64,000 nt of DNA from Chitinasiproducens palmae (lineage in GTDB: Bacteria; Pseudomonadota; Gammaproteobacteria; Burkholderiales; Burkholderiaceae). The position numbers were made by a program, and so were the translations under genes. Position 1 is the first letter of the stretch, and each line of letters starts with the position of its first letter. The stretch is from contig NZ_FNLO01000004.1 of NCBI RefSeq assembly GCF_900095735.1, positions 310,001-374,000 of the forward strand, in the 5' to 3' direction. Below the pieces are notes generated by a model. The model searched no databases. It worked only from the letters and a program-made list of their open reading frames with translations, and was not told where the DNA came from. This document shows, in pieces, positions 46,890 to 57,024 of this stretch.

Positions 46890-47789
46890 TCAACCCTGCG
46901 TCAGAAAGCGCACCAGCGTGCGCGCCGCGGAGCTGAGCTGGCCCGCATCGCGCGTCACGATCAGCAGGTGGCGCGTCGCCCAGGGGTCGGTCAGGGGAAT
47001 CAGGTCCAGATCGAGCGCGCGCAGGTAGAGCGTGCCGACCTGCTGCGGCACGATCGCGATACCGAGACCGACATGCACCATCCGGCAAAGCGCATCGAGA
47101 CTGCTGACCGCGATCTTCGTGTGCAGCGTGCGTTGCCGGCGCGCGGCCTCGTGCTGGAGCAACTGCGCGAGCGCGCTGTCGTAGCGCAGCCCGACGAACG
47201 GTTCGCCGACGATGTCGTCGAACGCGACCGCGGCACGGCCGCTCAGCCGGTGATGCTGCGGCACGATCAGCGCCAGCCGGTCGTCGCGGTAGGGTTGCGC
47301 GCTCAAGCCGCCGACGCCTTCCGGCGCGGTGCAGATGCCCACATCGGCGCCACGCTCTGCGACCGTGCGCAGGACGTGTGTCGAGGTCTGCTCCTCCAGG
47401 CTGATCGTGATCAACGGATAGAGCCGTTCGAACGCCGCCACGTCTTCGGGCAGGAATTGCACGACCGACGACAGGTTGGCGACCACGCGCACCGTGCCGC
47501 TGGCGCCCGCGTGCACGCGCGACAGCTCCGCGCCGAGCGCTTCGACCGTTGCCACGATCTGGTCGGCGTAGCGCAGCACCGTTTCGCCCGCGGCGGTGAC
47601 CGTGACGCCACGCGACTTGCGCTCGATCAGCTTGACGCCGAGCAGGCTTTCGATCTCGGCGATACGCCGGCTGACCGCCGATGCGGCGATGATCTCCCGC
47701 TCGGCGGCACGCGCGATGTTGCGCTCGCGGCACACGGTCACGAAAAGGCGCAGCGAGGTGAGGTCGAGCTTGCGCAGCAGCTGTTCCAT
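46890..47789 (-). CDS. LysR-family transcriptional regulator
   Basis: The 299-residue protein has the LysR N-terminal helix-turn-helix (LRLFVTVCRERNIARAAEREI, SAVSRRIAEIESLLGVKLIER) and a substrate-binding domain with GVGGLSAQPYRDDRLALIVP and GLGIAIVPQQ. It is the same direction as the aconitase-family and MFS genes and probably regulates them. The next gene upstream stops 20 bases before it. Confidence 0.92.
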   Translation of the reverse strand: MEQLLRKLDLTSLRLFVTVCRERNIARAAEREIIAASAVSRRIAEIESLLGVKLIERKSRGVTVTAAGETVLRYADQIVATVEALGAELSRVHAGASGTVRVVANLSSVVQFLPEDVAAFERLYPLITISLEEQTSTHVLRTVAERGADVGICTAPEGVGGLSAQPYRDDRLALIVPQHHRLSGRAAVAFDDIVGEPFVGLRYDSALAQLLQHEAARRQRTLHTKIAVSSLDALCRMVHVGLGIAIVPQQVGTLYLRALDLDLIPLTDPWATRHLLIVTRDAGQLSSAARTLVRFLTQG

Positions 47790-47809
47790 GAGCTTCGTCT
47801 AGGTCCGAC

Positions 47810-48550
47810 TCAATAGCCCTGCTTGAGCTCGGCGGACATCGCGCCAAGCACCGTCTTGACCGGCGCATCGGGCTCCGCGCTGGCCCAATAACGCCGGCTC
47901 GGATCGCCGAACAGCTCGAGCGACCCCTCCACGCGATGCGAGACCGGCGCCGCGTCGAAGGCCTGCGCCGAGCGGCGCACCATGTCCGCATACTGACGGC
48001 CGTCGCTGGGCTTCGTGTCACCGTTGACGCCGGCGGCGTGCAGCGCGGCGCGCAGGTCCGGCACCATGCAGGTATAGCGCACGGTGGCCACCACGCGCGG
48101 ATTCGTGGCCTGCTCGCGTATCTGGCTGCTGAGCGCCTGGCAACGCGAACGCCGTGATGCCGCGACGAAACGTTCCGCCATATCCTGCACCGGCCCCTTC
48201 AGACCCGCGCGCTCGGACGCCGGTACCGCGGCCAACATACGCTCGCCCATCATGCGCGCCATGCGCGCGTCGAGGGCCGCCAGCGCGCCGGTATCGAGCG
48301 CATCCTTGCCCGCGTAGGCGTCGCGCAGGCGCTCGTTGATCGCGCGAGCGCTGACCATGTCGGCGTTGACCAGCGCCTTCATATAGAGATTGGCGGTCTG
48401 CTCCGGCGTCAGGGCGCCGTCCGGGTTGGCCGCGCGGGCGCCGGGCGTCAGCGCCAGGCAGGCCGCGCCAAGCAGTGCGGCGAGGCCGGCACGGCCGCAA
48501 TCTCGATACTTCGGGATGAAACGGGAAATACGCGACTCGGCTTGGATCAT
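47810..48550 (-). CDS. Hypothetical exported protein
   Basis: The 246-residue product has a signal-like N-terminus (about residues 20-40, ending ARA-ANP). The mature protein has TPEQTANLYMKALVNADMVSARAINERL, which resembles a helical NTF2-like start, and two cysteines that could pair. I recognise no enzyme motif. It is 20 bases upstream of lysR, so they may share a transcript. Confidence 0.75.
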   Translation of the reverse strand: MIQAESRISRFIPKYRDCGRAGLAALLGAACLALTPGARAANPDGALTPEQTANLYMKALVNADMVSARAINERLRDAYAGKDALDTGALAALDARMARMMGERMLAAVPASERAGLKGPVQDMAERFVAASRRSRCQALSSQIREQATNPRVVATVRYTCMVPDLRAALHAAGVNGDTKPSDGRQYADMVRRSAQAFDAAPVSHRVEGSLELFGDPSRRYWASAEPDAPVKTVLGAMSAELKQGY

Positions 48551-49111
48551 CAGCTACAGGGTCTCCGTGTCGTTGAACATGGCGCCTTGCGGCGCACCGC
48601 AGGCGCGGCTGGCGCACCGGCCGCCGCACGGGATGAACCGGTCAGTAGGCGGTGCCCGGGCGGGACGGACGCCATGGCGGGCGTCGCACGAACGCCGCAC
48701 GAACGTCACCCGGCCCGCCACGGCACCGGTGCGCCGGTGCGTCAGGAAGGCGCGGGCGCACCTGGCATGCCGGCCTCGCGCCGGCTTCGGCAACGCCCTC
48801 GCGCGGCAGCGCGGGAGCGTCGGGCCAGGCATCTAGCGTAGCAGCCCATGCGCCGACGTGCAGGACCGGCGAACGGCGGACAGCGAGCGACCGGGCCCGG
48901 CAGCAGCGCCGGGCTGCCGCCCCGGCCGCCCTGCCTGGCCGGGCCAATGCCTGCGCCCCGATCCAGATCCGCTGGCGCCGGCACCGCGCTCGCGCGGCTG
49001 ATCCCCGCCCCGCGGCAGGCGCGGACCGGGTGCGGACCGGGGCCAGCCGGGGGCGCACCGGGCGCGCGTCGAGCGCGGGTCGGGGACGCGCCAGTGCGGC
49101 AATTGGAAAAG
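48551..49111. other. Intergenic region, no gene seen
   Basis: These 561 bases lie between two minus-strand genes. Open frames on both strands are Arg/Pro/Ala-rich and unlike any family. The composition is very GC-rich. No terminator or repeat stands out. Confidence 0.45.
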
Positions 49112-50377
49112 CTAGAAGCGCTGGATCGAGAACGGCTTCAGATCGAGCGCGGGCTGCGTACCGGATGCCAGGTCGGCAAGCACCCGCGCGGTCGCAGCCG
49201 CCCCGGTCAGACCGACATGACCGTGCCCGAACCCGTATAACACATTCGGCACTCGCGACGCCCGCGAAATCACCGGCAGCGAATCCGGCGTGCTGGGCCG
49301 GAAACCCAGCCACTTGCCGACGCCCGGCGTGTCGAGGCCCAGTTGCGCGTCCAGCGCCGGGAACATCCGCTTCAATTGTTCCAGAAGCAGGGCCGCGCGA
49401 CGCCAGGTGGGCGGTGCCTGCAGTCCGGCGAGCTCGACGGTGCCCGCCGCGCGCAGCCGTCCGGCCATCGGCGTCGCGAACATCTTGGCTTCCGCCCACA
49501 TCACGGGCGCGGCGAGCAGATGTTCGGCCCCGGGCACTTCGACGTGATAGCCGCGCTCGGTATCGAGCAGCACGCGGTCGCCCAGCGAACGGGCCAGCTT
49601 CGCCGACCATGCCCCAGCCGACACCACGACGTCGAGGGCGGGCAGCGAGCCGAAGCGGGTGACGACTGCAACCGCGCGCCCGTCGCGAACCTCGACCCGC
49701 TCGGCCGGTGCGTCGACGAAGCTTCCGCCGTGCGACACGAAGTGTTCGCAGAAACGCCGCAGCAACTCGCCCGGATCGACGAAATGGCCGGTCTCGGCAA
49801 TCCGTCGGCCGCGCACGAAACGGTCCGACAGCGCGGGCATCGCCTCGCGCAACTGCCCCGCATCGAGTTCCTCGATCGCGACACCGTTGTCGGCGCGCAA
49901 GCGCATGCCGGCCGCGTCGCCACGCCACCCGGCGTCGGTCGAATAGAGCACCGTATGACCGCGCTCGCGCAACAGGTCGGTGGCGCGCGCCCGTGCCAGC
50001 AGCGGGCGATAGGCCTCCAGCGCCGGCGCGAGCAGGCTGCGCAGCGCGCGTGCCTGCGCCGCCACGCGTGCCGGCCGGCTCGACGCCAGGAAGCGCAGCA
50101 GCCAGGGGGTCATGCCCGGCAGTCGCGACCAGCGCATGACCAACGGGCCGTCGGGGTCGCGAAGCCAGCCAGGTACTTGCCAAACGACGCCGGGCATCGC
50201 GACCGGAACGATCGACGAGCCGTTGACGCAACCGGCGTTGCCAAGCGAAGCCGCCTGCTTGAGGGAGCGCGGATCGACGACCGTCACCGCGCGGCCCTGC
50301 TGTTGCAGTTGCAGTGCCGTACACATGCCGACCAGGCCGCCGCCGATTACGATGGTCCTGGGTTGCAGGGAATGCAT
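49112..50377 (-). CDS. DadA-like FAD-dependent D-amino acid dehydrogenase/oxidase
   Basis: The 421-residue protein has the FAD-binding loop TIVIGGGLVGMCTALQLQQQG near its N-terminus. The DadA-type segments VVDPRSLKQAASLGNAGCVN, TGHFVDPGELLRRFCEHF, the FAD-side VVSAGAWSAKLARSLG and the C-terminal GKWLGFRPSTPDSLPVIS and YGFGHGHVGLTGA follow. It probably oxidises D-amino acids or a related amine and passes electrons to the respiratory chain. The start at 50377 (MHSLQPRTIVIGGG) is set by the FAD loop. It is divergent from the YeeE/YedE gene. Confidence 0.9.
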   Translation of the reverse strand: MHSLQPRTIVIGGGLVGMCTALQLQQQGRAVTVVDPRSLKQAASLGNAGCVNGSSIVPVAMPGVVWQVPGWLRDPDGPLVMRWSRLPGMTPWLLRFLASSRPARVAAQARALRSLLAPALEAYRPLLARARATDLLRERGHTVLYSTDAGWRGDAAGMRLRADNGVAIEELDAGQLREAMPALSDRFVRGRRIAETGHFVDPGELLRRFCEHFVSHGGSFVDAPAERVEVRDGRAVAVVTRFGSLPALDVVVSAGAWSAKLARSLGDRVLLDTERGYHVEVPGAEHLLAAPVMWAEAKMFATPMAGRLRAAGTVELAGLQAPPTWRRAALLLEQLKRMFPALDAQLGLDTPGVGKWLGFRPSTPDSLPVISRASRVPNVLYGFGHGHVGLTGAAATARVLADLASGTQPALDLKPFSIQRF

Positions 50378-50587
50378 GATTGGGCGTGTAGAGGGAAGCC
50401 GCCGGAAATCCCGGACGAAGGCGCTGGATTGCGCCGGGCTGCGCATTGTCGCAGAAATGATGCCGGCCACCGCAGCCAGGTTTCGGCCCGTCGGCATCCA
50501 ACGCGGCAAGGCGCCTGCACGCTTCCGTTGAAAAAGGGACAATTGCGCCCATTTCTTCAGCGCACCGTTGCTCGCAACCGTATTCCA

Positions 50588-51805
50588 ATGGCCTCCTCGC
50601 ATCCTCTCCGTACGCCGCCGGCTCCGCCGGTGGCGCTCAAACCGCTCACCGTCGCCCTGGCACTGCTGGCCGTCGGCGCGCTGTACCTCGGCAATGCCTT
50701 CGGCATCAAGCAGGGCGCGCTCTACGTGCTTGGCGCACTGCTCGGCCTGACGCTTTATCACGCGGCCTTCGGCTTCACGTCGGCCTGGCGGGTTTTCATC
50801 GCCGACGGGCGCGGCGCCGGTCTGCGCGCGCAGATGGTGATGCTGGCCCTCGGTTCGATCCTGTTCTTCCCGGTGCTCGCCTCGGGCAGCCTGTTCGGGC
50901 ACCCGGTCACCGGCCTGGTTTCGCCGGCCGGTACGTCCGTGATCGTCGGCGCGTTCATGTTCGGTCTTGGCATGCAGTTGGGCGGCGGCTGCGCGTCGGG
51001 CACGCTATACACGGTGGGCGGCGGCAGCACGCGGATGATCGTGACATTGATCGCCTTCGTCGCGGGCTCGGTGATCGGCAGCGCGCACCTGCCCTTCTGG
51101 TCGTCGCTGCCGCAGTTGGCGCCGTTTTCGACGGTCAAGACCTTTGGCTGGCCGCTCGCGCTGGCGCTGAATCTCGCGCTGTTCGCCTTGATCGCCTGGC
51201 TGACGGTGCGAATCGAGAAACGCCGTCACGGCGGACTCGTCGCGGCGCACACGCAACCGCCGCACGCTTCGCCCTGGCTGCACGGCCCCTGGCCGCTGCT
51301 GGCCGGTGCTGTTGCACTGGCCGTGCTCAATTTCGCCACGCTTGCGCTGTCGGGCCGCCCTTGGGGCGTGACCTCGGCATTCGCGCTGTGGGGCGCCAAG
51401 GCGCTGGACGCGGTCGGCGTGGGCGTTGCGAACTGGACTTACTGGCGCGCACCGGCGAACGCCGCCGCGCTGCATGCGCCGCTGGGCAAGGACATCACGA
51501 CGGTGATGGACATCGGCATCGTGTTCGGCGCCATGGCCGCGGCCGCCTTGGCCGGCCGTTACGCACCGGTATGGCGACTGCCGTTGCGCTCGCTGATTGC
51601 GGCCATCCTAGGCGGCCTGCTGCTCGGCTACGGCGCGCGACTCGCGTACGGCTGCAACATCGGCGCGTACTTCAGCGGCATCGTGTCGGGCAGCCTGCAC
51701 GGCTGGCTGTGGATGGTGGCAGCGTTCTTCGGCAACGTGCTTGGCACCCGCCTGCGGCCGATGTTCGGCCTGGAAGTGGAGCGCATGCAACCCACCAGTT
51801 GCTGA
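50588..51805 (+). CDS. YeeE/YedE-family sulfur-compound transporter
   Basis: The 405-residue inner-membrane protein has about ten membrane segments. Two glycine/cysteine motifs mark the family: LGGGCASGTLYTVGGGS and YGARLAYGCNIGAYFSGI. Bacterial homologues import thiosulfate through conserved cysteines, so thiosulfate or a similar small sulfur anion is the likely substrate. A short repeat starts at the stop codon. Confidence 0.92.
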   Translation: MASSHPLRTPPAPPVALKPLTVALALLAVGALYLGNAFGIKQGALYVLGALLGLTLYHAAFGFTSAWRVFIADGRGAGLRAQMVMLALGSILFFPVLASGSLFGHPVTGLVSPAGTSVIVGAFMFGLGMQLGGGCASGTLYTVGGGSTRMIVTLIAFVAGSVIGSAHLPFWSSLPQLAPFSTVKTFGWPLALALNLALFALIAWLTVRIEKRRHGGLVAAHTQPPHASPWLHGPWPLLAGAVALAVLNFATLALSGRPWGVTSAFALWGAKALDAVGVGVANWTYWRAPANAAALHAPLGKDITTVMDIGIVFGAMAAAALAGRYAPVWRLPLRSLIAAILGGLLLGYGARLAYGCNIGAYFSGIVSGSLHGWLWMVAAFFGNVLGTRLRPMFGLEVERMQPTSC

Positions 51806-51847
51806 GAGGTGCACTGCCGAGGGGCGCACTGCCAGGAGGCGTTGCCG
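51804..51847. repeat. Imperfect 13-15-bp repeat at the YeeE/YedE stop
   Basis: GAGAGGTGCACTGCC, GAGGGGCGCACTGCC and the shorter AGGAGGCGTTGCC follow each other, then a partial GAGGGGTGCGCTGC. The first unit overlaps the TGA stop codon (51803-51805). Confidence 0.65.
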
Positions 51848-52339
51848 AGGGGTGCGCTGCAGAAGGAAGTACAGCCGGATGGCGTACAGTCGCAGGATGC
51901 CCGGGCACGCGTCACGCTGCCGGACAACGGCGGTTGCCGCATCGGCGATTGCTGACAGACTGGTCGGCAACCGCGCGGTCCACACCGGCTGATCGCCTGG
52001 ACCGCCGGCCGTCGCATCGTCGCGACCTCACCGGCGACGCGATCTGGCCGGGCAGTGCACCTTGGGCGGTCAATCTCAGAGGGCAACCTCGGGCGGTCCA
52101 GCGGCGGCGGCCTGGCGGAAGCGGCGGCCCGGCCCGGAACTGATCGCCGAAGCGCCGCGCTTCGGCGGTCATTCGCGCCCTTGCCGCCCTTGCCGCCCTT
52201 GCCGCCCTTGCCGCCCTTGGCGTCATCACGAGCGTCACCTCAGGAGTCACGCTCAGCGGCCCCTACAGTGTCGCACCTGGTGTCGCGCTCGGCGTAGCGC
52301 TCGGTGCCGCGCTTGGCCTCGCCCACGACCTTTCACCGT
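51806..52339. other. Convergent intergenic region after the YeeE/YedE gene
   Basis: These 534 bases separate two convergent genes. I see no gene. There is the repeat at the stop and a 9-bp repeat near 52175-52219. Translated frames give only Ala-Arg or Pro-Cys runs. Confidence 0.5.
52175..52219. repeat. 9-bp tandem repeat, 5 units
   Basis: One GCGCCCTTG followed by four exact CCGCCCTTG units, in the non-coding convergent gap. Confidence 0.9.
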
Positions 52340-53458
52340 TCAGCGGGACGCGCCCACCCACTCGCGCCAGAACACCGTCAGCACGGTCATCAAGGCCGGG
52401 CCCACGAAAAGGCCCAATGGACCCAAGGTCTCCGCGCCGCCAAGAATGCCCAGCAGCACGAGCAGAAAGGGCAGGCGCGACGAGCCGCCGATCAGCGCCG
52501 GCCGTACGAAGTGCTCGGCAACGCCGACGATCAGGAGGCCCGCGCCGAGCAGACATGCGCCGGCGACAGGCGCGGCATTCAGAAACAGATAAAGCGCCGC
52601 ACCGCAGAACAGTAGCGGCGCACAGAAAGGCAGCATCGCGGCCACCGCACTCACGCCGCCGAGCAGTGCCGCATGCGGCACGCCGGTCAGCGCATAGGCG
52701 ATGCCCAGCAGCAGGCCCTCGCCGCAGCCGACCAGTACCAGTCCGCTGACCGTGCCGCGCACGGCCCCGACCATGCGGACCAGCAGGGTTGCGCCGTCCG
52801 CGCCGACGCCACGGCGCGCGGCGTCCAGCAACTGTGCCGGCAGTCGCGAGCCCGACGCGAATACGAAGAACAGGATTAGCAACGTGAAGCCGAATTGCAC
52901 GATGGCATGCAAGACCCTACCACCGAAACGCCGCCCATAGAGCAGCAGCGTCGCGCGCGGCACACGCATCGCGAAATGGCCCGCCTTGCCGGGCTCGCTC
53001 AGGTTGGTGCGCCACCATGCGTCCACCTGTCGGGCGCCGACTGGCAGGCGTTGCACCCAGGCCGGCACGGCGATACCGCTTTGCTCGATGTCGCGGGCGG
53101 CGCCGTACAGCGCGCGCGCCTCGCCGGCTGCCTGCCCGACGCCGAGCCCGAGCGGCAGCACAAAGATCACCGTGACAAGCAGGGTGAGCAGCGCCGCCGT
53201 CGCCCGTGGCCGGTGCCGCAGCGCCGGCCACGCCTCCAGGCGCTGCAACAGTGGCCACAGCGCGATCGCGATGACACCGGCCCAGGCGACCGCCGGCAGG
53301 AAGTCGTGGATGATCCAGACCGCAAGCAGTGTCAGGACCGCGTACAGCGCGGCCAGCGCGATGCGCTGCCGCCGGACTGCCGAGGTCGCCGCGGTCCCCG
53401 CAATCCGCGCAGTCCCCGTAAAACGATCGCCGGTCGGCGCTGGCTGGTCGAAGTCCAC
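52340..53458 (-). CDS. AI-2E-family (PerM/TqsA) transporter
   Basis: The 372-residue membrane protein has hydrophobic segments at about residues 35-55, 58-72, 85-110 and more in the C-terminal half (FGFTLLILFFVFASGSRLP, LLFCGAALYLFLNAAPVAG). The family-typical end GGAETLGPLGLFVGPALMTVL is present. Proteins of this family export varied compounds or ions; the AI-2 name is historic. The GTG start is 1 base after the stop of the LysE gene, so the two are translationally coupled. Confidence 0.88.
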   Translation of the reverse strand: MDFDQPAPTGDRFTGTARIAGTAATSAVRRQRIALAALYAVLTLLAVWIIHDFLPAVAWAGVIAIALWPLLQRLEAWPALRHRPRATAALLTLLVTVIFVLPLGLGVGQAAGEARALYGAARDIEQSGIAVPAWVQRLPVGARQVDAWWRTNLSEPGKAGHFAMRVPRATLLLYGRRFGGRVLHAIVQFGFTLLILFFVFASGSRLPAQLLDAARRGVGADGATLLVRMVGAVRGTVSGLVLVGCGEGLLLGIAYALTGVPHAALLGGVSAVAAMLPFCAPLLFCGAALYLFLNAAPVAGACLLGAGLLIVGVAEHFVRPALIGGSSRLPFLLVLLGILGGAETLGPLGLFVGPALMTVLTVFWREWVGASR

Positions 53459-53459
53459 T

Positions 53460-54083
53460 TCAGTGCTGCAGGCCGATGGTCAGCGTCCCGGCGCCGACCA
53501 GGACCGCACCGCCCAGCACGCCGACGCGCCGCTGTACCTTCTCGCCGGCCAGGCGACGCGCCGCCACGCGGGCGATCAATCCGTACACCGTCGAGTTGAG
53601 CGTCGACAGGCAGACGAAAGTGCACAACATGATCGCGGCCTGACTGGCGAACGATGCGTTGGGCGACACAAACTGCGGCACGAAGGCGACGAAGAAGACA
53701 ATGCCCTTCGGGTTCAGCGCGGTCACCGCCCACGCCGACAGGAAACGGCGGACCGCGCTCTTCGGACTTGCCGACAGTTCGGCATGCCGGCCCGCGCGGC
53801 GGGCCTTTGCGATCGAGCGCAAACCGAGAAAGATCAGATAGGCGCCGCCCACCACCTTCAGCGCCACGAACGCGGTGGCCGACGCCGCGAGCAGCGCGCC
53901 CGCACCGGCCAGCGACACCGCCATCGCCGTGCAGTCACCCGCCGACACGCCGGCGATCGTGCTGACCGGCGAGCGGCCCTTGTTCGACAAGGCGTCGGAA
54001 ATCACCAGCAGGATGGTCGGCCCCGGGATCAGCAACAGAAGAATGCTCGCGCCGACAAAGGCGAGCCAGGCATGTAACGACAT
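53460..54083 (-). CDS. LysE/RhtB-family amino acid exporter
   Basis: The 207-residue inner-membrane protein has six membrane segments and the family motifs IPGPTILLVISDALSNKGR, GVSAGDCTAMAVSLAGAGAL and AYLIFLGLRSIAKARR, plus NPKGIVFFVAFVPQFV. It probably exports an amino acid or derivative. It precedes the AI-2E gene by 1 base. Confidence 0.92.
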   Translation of the reverse strand: MSLHAWLAFVGASILLLLIPGPTILLVISDALSNKGRSPVSTIAGVSAGDCTAMAVSLAGAGALLAASATAFVALKVVGGAYLIFLGLRSIAKARRAGRHAELSASPKSAVRRFLSAWAVTALNPKGIVFFVAFVPQFVSPNASFASQAAIMLCTFVCLSTLNSTVYGLIARVAARRLAGEKVQRRVGVLGGAVLVGAGTLTIGLQH

Positions 54084-54275
54084 CGTTTCGACTCCTACAC
54101 AAGAAGGCCGATGTTACACCTCGGCACACGGGCCGCGCTGCCTGCCGTTTGTCCGTACACCGTCGTTCGCGATTGGCCCGCTGCAGCGCCGTGGCGCCGT
54201 GGCACCGTGGCGGTGCCGAGAGCGACAGTCTGCGCCGGCGTCACGCCCGACGCCCGCGTGCCACGCCCACCGCGC

Positions 54276-55856
54276 TCATGTGCCCGCCTCCCCGGCCCCG
54301 GTCTCGGCTCCGGTCTCGGCTCCGGTCTCGGCTCCGGTCTCGGCTCCGGTCTCGCGCTGCCAGTCCCGCGTGCGCGCCACCGCGTCGTGCCAGCGATGCC
54401 GGCGCGCGTGTCGTTCATCCTCGCCGATTGCGGGCTCGAAGCGGCGCTCCGGCCGCCATTGCGCCGCCACTTCCGCCGCCCCGTCCCAGAAGCCGACGCC
54501 GATGCCGGCCAGATAGGCGGCACCGAGCGCGGTCGTCTCGGTCACGTGCGGACGAACCACCGCCTGCCCGAGCAGGTCCGCCTGCAGCTGCATGAGCAAG
54601 TCGCAGCGCGACGCGCCGCCGTCCACCCGCAGTTCGCTCACCGGCATGCCCGCGTCGCGCTGCATCGCGTCGAGCACGTCGACACTTTGCAGGGCGATGG
54701 CTTCGAGCGCCGCCCGCGCGATGTGCGGCCGGCCCGTGCCGCGGGTCATGCCAAACAGTGCGCCGCGCGCGAACGGATCCCAATACGGCGCGCCCAGTCC
54801 GGCGAAAGCCGGTACCATCACGACGCCGCCGGTGTCGGCGCACTGGGCGGCGAGCGGACCGACCTCGGGCGCGCTGTCGATGATACCCAGACCGTCGCGC
54901 AGCCATTGGATCGTTGCGCCGCCCATGAATACCGACCCTTCCAGCGCATAGGCCGGCCCGGTGCCGGCCGCCCCCAGGTCCCATGCAACCGTGCTGATCA
55001 GCCGGTTGCGCGACACGGTCGGCGCGGCGTCGGTGTTCATCAGCAGGAACAGCCCGGTGCCGTAGGTGTTCTTGGCCATGCCCGGTTGCAGGCAGGCCTG
55101 CCCGAAGGTGGCCGCCTGCTGGTCGCCGGCGAGACCGGTGATCGGAATCGACGCGCCGAAGCAACCCTCGTCGCACAGCGCGACCGGGCCGCATGATGGC
55201 ACGACGTCAGGCAGCACCGCCTTCGGGATGCCGAAGCAGTCGAGCAGCGACTCGTCCCAGGCCAGGCGCCGGATGTCGAACAGCATCGTACGCGCGGCAT
55301 TGCTGACGTCGGTGGCGTGCCGCCGGCCGCCGCTCAGGCGCCAGACCAGCCAGCTGTCGATGGTGCCGAAGGCCAGTTCGCCGGCGTTCGCGCGCGCGCG
55401 TGCGCCCGGTACGTGGTCGAGCAGCCAGGCGAGCTTGGTTGCCGCGAAATACGGATCGATCACCAGTCCGGTGCGCTCGGTGACCAGCCGTGCCTGCTCG
55501 GTCCGGAGCAGCCGCGCGCACTGCGTCGCGGTGCGGCGGTCCTGCCAGACGATGGCCGGCGCAAGCGGGCGCCCGGTGGCCCGCTCCCACAGTACCGTGG
55601 TCTCCCGTTGATTGGCGATGCCGATCGCGGCGATCTGCGCCGGCGCCAGCCCCGCATGGCCCAGCGCTTCGCGCGCCACGGCAAGCTGGCTGCCCCAGAT
55701 TTCCTCGGCATCGTGCTCGACCCAGCCCGCTTGCGGATAGTGCTGGGTGAATTCGCGCTGCGCGGCGGCGACGATCTGGCCGGCGCGATCGAAGATCAAG
55801 GCGCGCGAACTGCTCGTGCCCTGGTCGAGCGCGAGGATGAAGCGGTCTTTCGGCAT
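54276..55856 (-). CDS. glpK: Glycerol kinase with a translated C-terminal repeat
   Basis: GlpK phosphorylates glycerol to glycerol 3-phosphate. The 526-residue protein begins [20 protein letters not shown], has [11 protein letters not shown] and [16 protein letters not shown], and the C-terminal FGGY signatures [18 protein letters not shown] and [20 protein letters not shown]. It is about 25 residues longer than E. coli GlpK (502) because the end is a repeat of Gly-Ala-Glu-Thr (four copies, then GAGEAGT), encoded by a 12-bp array. No glpF or glpD gene is next to it. Confidence 0.95.
   Translation of the reverse strand: MPKDRFILALDQGTSSSRALIFDRAGQIVAAAQREFTQHYPQAGWVEHDAEEIWGSQLAVAREALGHAGLAPAQIAAIGIANQRETTVLWERATGRPLAPAIVWQDRRTATQCARLLRTEQARLVTERTGLVIDPYFAATKLAWLLDHVPGARARANAGELAFGTIDSWLVWRLSGGRRHATDVSNAARTMLFDIRRLAWDESLLDCFGIPKAVLPDVVPSCGPVALCDEGCFGASIPITGLAGDQQAATFGQACLQPGMAKNTYGTGLFLLMNTDAAPTVSRNRLISTVAWDLGAAGTGPAYALEGSVFMGGATIQWLRDGLGIIDSAPEVGPLAAQCADTGGVVMVPAFAGLGAPYWDPFARGALFGMTRGTGRPHIARAALEAIALQSVDVLDAMQRDAGMPVSELRVDGGASRCDLLMQLQADLLGQAVVRPHVTETTALGAAYLAGIGVGFWDGAAEVAAQWRPERRFEPAIGEDERHARRHRWHDAVARTRDWQRETGAETGAETGAETGAETGAGEAGT
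54294..54353. repeat. 12-bp tandem repeat, 5 units, inside the glpK 3' end
   Basis: One GGCCCCGGTCTC and four exact GGCTCCGGTCTC units are in frame with glpK and encode repeated Gly-Ala-Glu-Thr at its C-terminus. The unit is a multiple of 3, so copy-number change would keep the stop codon in frame. Confidence 0.95.
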
Positions 55857-56249
55857 CGGCGTGTCCTGGCTGGCGGGCGCTTTCCTGCCGCGGCGCAACG
55901 CCCGGCGAGCGCACATGATCGCACGCGGCGCGGCATCGGCCGGCGGGCCGGGCAGCCGCCGCCGGCCAGCGGTGCCAGGGCCCGCGACGACCTTCGGCCG
56001 ACTCGCGGCTGCAGGAACCAACGCGCTCGCCGGATGCCGCCGCCCGGCGGCACCATCGTAGGTGCGGCCGGCCGTTGCGCAAAGCCGGGGAAACCCCGCA
56101 TCGGCGCGCGCGCGAGGCAGCTTGCCGATACCGCAAACAGTGGATGCCAAACGCGGGCCTTTTGACTAAGCTTGCACCGATTGCGCCCGCCAGCCATCGT
56201 ATCGCTGCCGGGACGCGTGTCTCGTGGTTCGCTTTCCTGGAGCGACTTC
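55857..56249. other. Divergent upstream region of glpK and the membrane-protein gene
   Basis: In 393 bases I see no gene. It should hold the promoters of both divergent genes; no consensus pair is clear. Confidence 0.45.
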
Positions 56250-56816
56250 ATGTCCACCGTCCTCGACGCACTGCTCAACACGCCGTGGTGGGTTTATGCG
56301 CTGCTTGCCTATCTGGTGGTGGTTGGACGCAAGGCCATGCGCGACAACGTCACGCCGGTCGGCAGGCTGTTCATTATGCCGATCGTGCTCGCACTGCTCA
56401 GCCTGTCGAGCCTGCTCACCGGCTTCACGCAGGCCGGCGCCGGCGCGTTCGCCTGGCTGATCGGCATCGCGGCCGGCAGCGTCGGCGGCTGGCTGCTGAT
56501 GCCAAGGGATCAGTTCCAGGTGGATACGCGCGCCCACACGGTGTGGCGGCGCGGCAGCGTCGTGCCGCTGTGCCTGTTCCTCGCGATCTTCGTCGTCAAG
56601 TACGCGTTCGGCTACATGCTGGGCACGGACCCGTCGCTCGCCCACGACCTGGGTTTCGTCTGCATCGAACTGATCGTGTCGGGCGCGGTGACCGGGTTGT
56701 TCGTCGGCCGCGTGGCAAGGGTCGTTGCCGCCTACCGCCGCGCCGAATACGTGCCGGCCGGCGCCGCCGAAAGCCTGCCCGGCGATCGCGCGCCGACGCG
56801 CGACGAGCGCCGCTGA
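56250..56816 (+). CDS. Small multi-spanning membrane protein, function unknown
   Basis: The 188-residue protein starts MSTVLDALLNTPWWVYALLAYLVVVGRKA and has about five hydrophobic segments, with a short charged C-terminus. The N-terminal pattern resembles small DUF6622-like membrane proteins, but I am not sure of the family. TGGAG lies 7 bases before the ATG. No function can be given. Confidence 0.75.
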   Translation: MSTVLDALLNTPWWVYALLAYLVVVGRKAMRDNVTPVGRLFIMPIVLALLSLSSLLTGFTQAGAGAFAWLIGIAAGSVGGWLLMPRDQFQVDTRAHTVWRRGSVVPLCLFLAIFVVKYAFGYMLGTDPSLAHDLGFVCIELIVSGAVTGLFVGRVARVVAAYRRAEYVPAGAAESLPGDRAPTRDERR

Positions 56817-56907
56817 ATGCGATGGCATCGTCGCGGGGAAAGAAGGCACGTCGCGATGAGCGGCCGATGCCCATGAAGGATACAAACCTGCGTTGCCGGG
56901 CCGGCCG

Positions 56908-56934
56908 CACGGACGTCACGGACCGCACGGACCG
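56908..56934. repeat. 9-bp tandem repeat, 3 units, before the serine hydrolase gene
   Basis: CACGGACGT followed by two CACGGACCG units lie between the membrane-protein gene and the serine hydrolase gene. Confidence 0.6.
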
Positions 56935-57024
56935 CGGAACCCGCAGAAGCCGCCCGCCACGGGGCAGGCCATGCAAACCCGGCAACGCGTCGAACCGCTA
57001 CGAAGCATCTCAGAGACGATCCAC

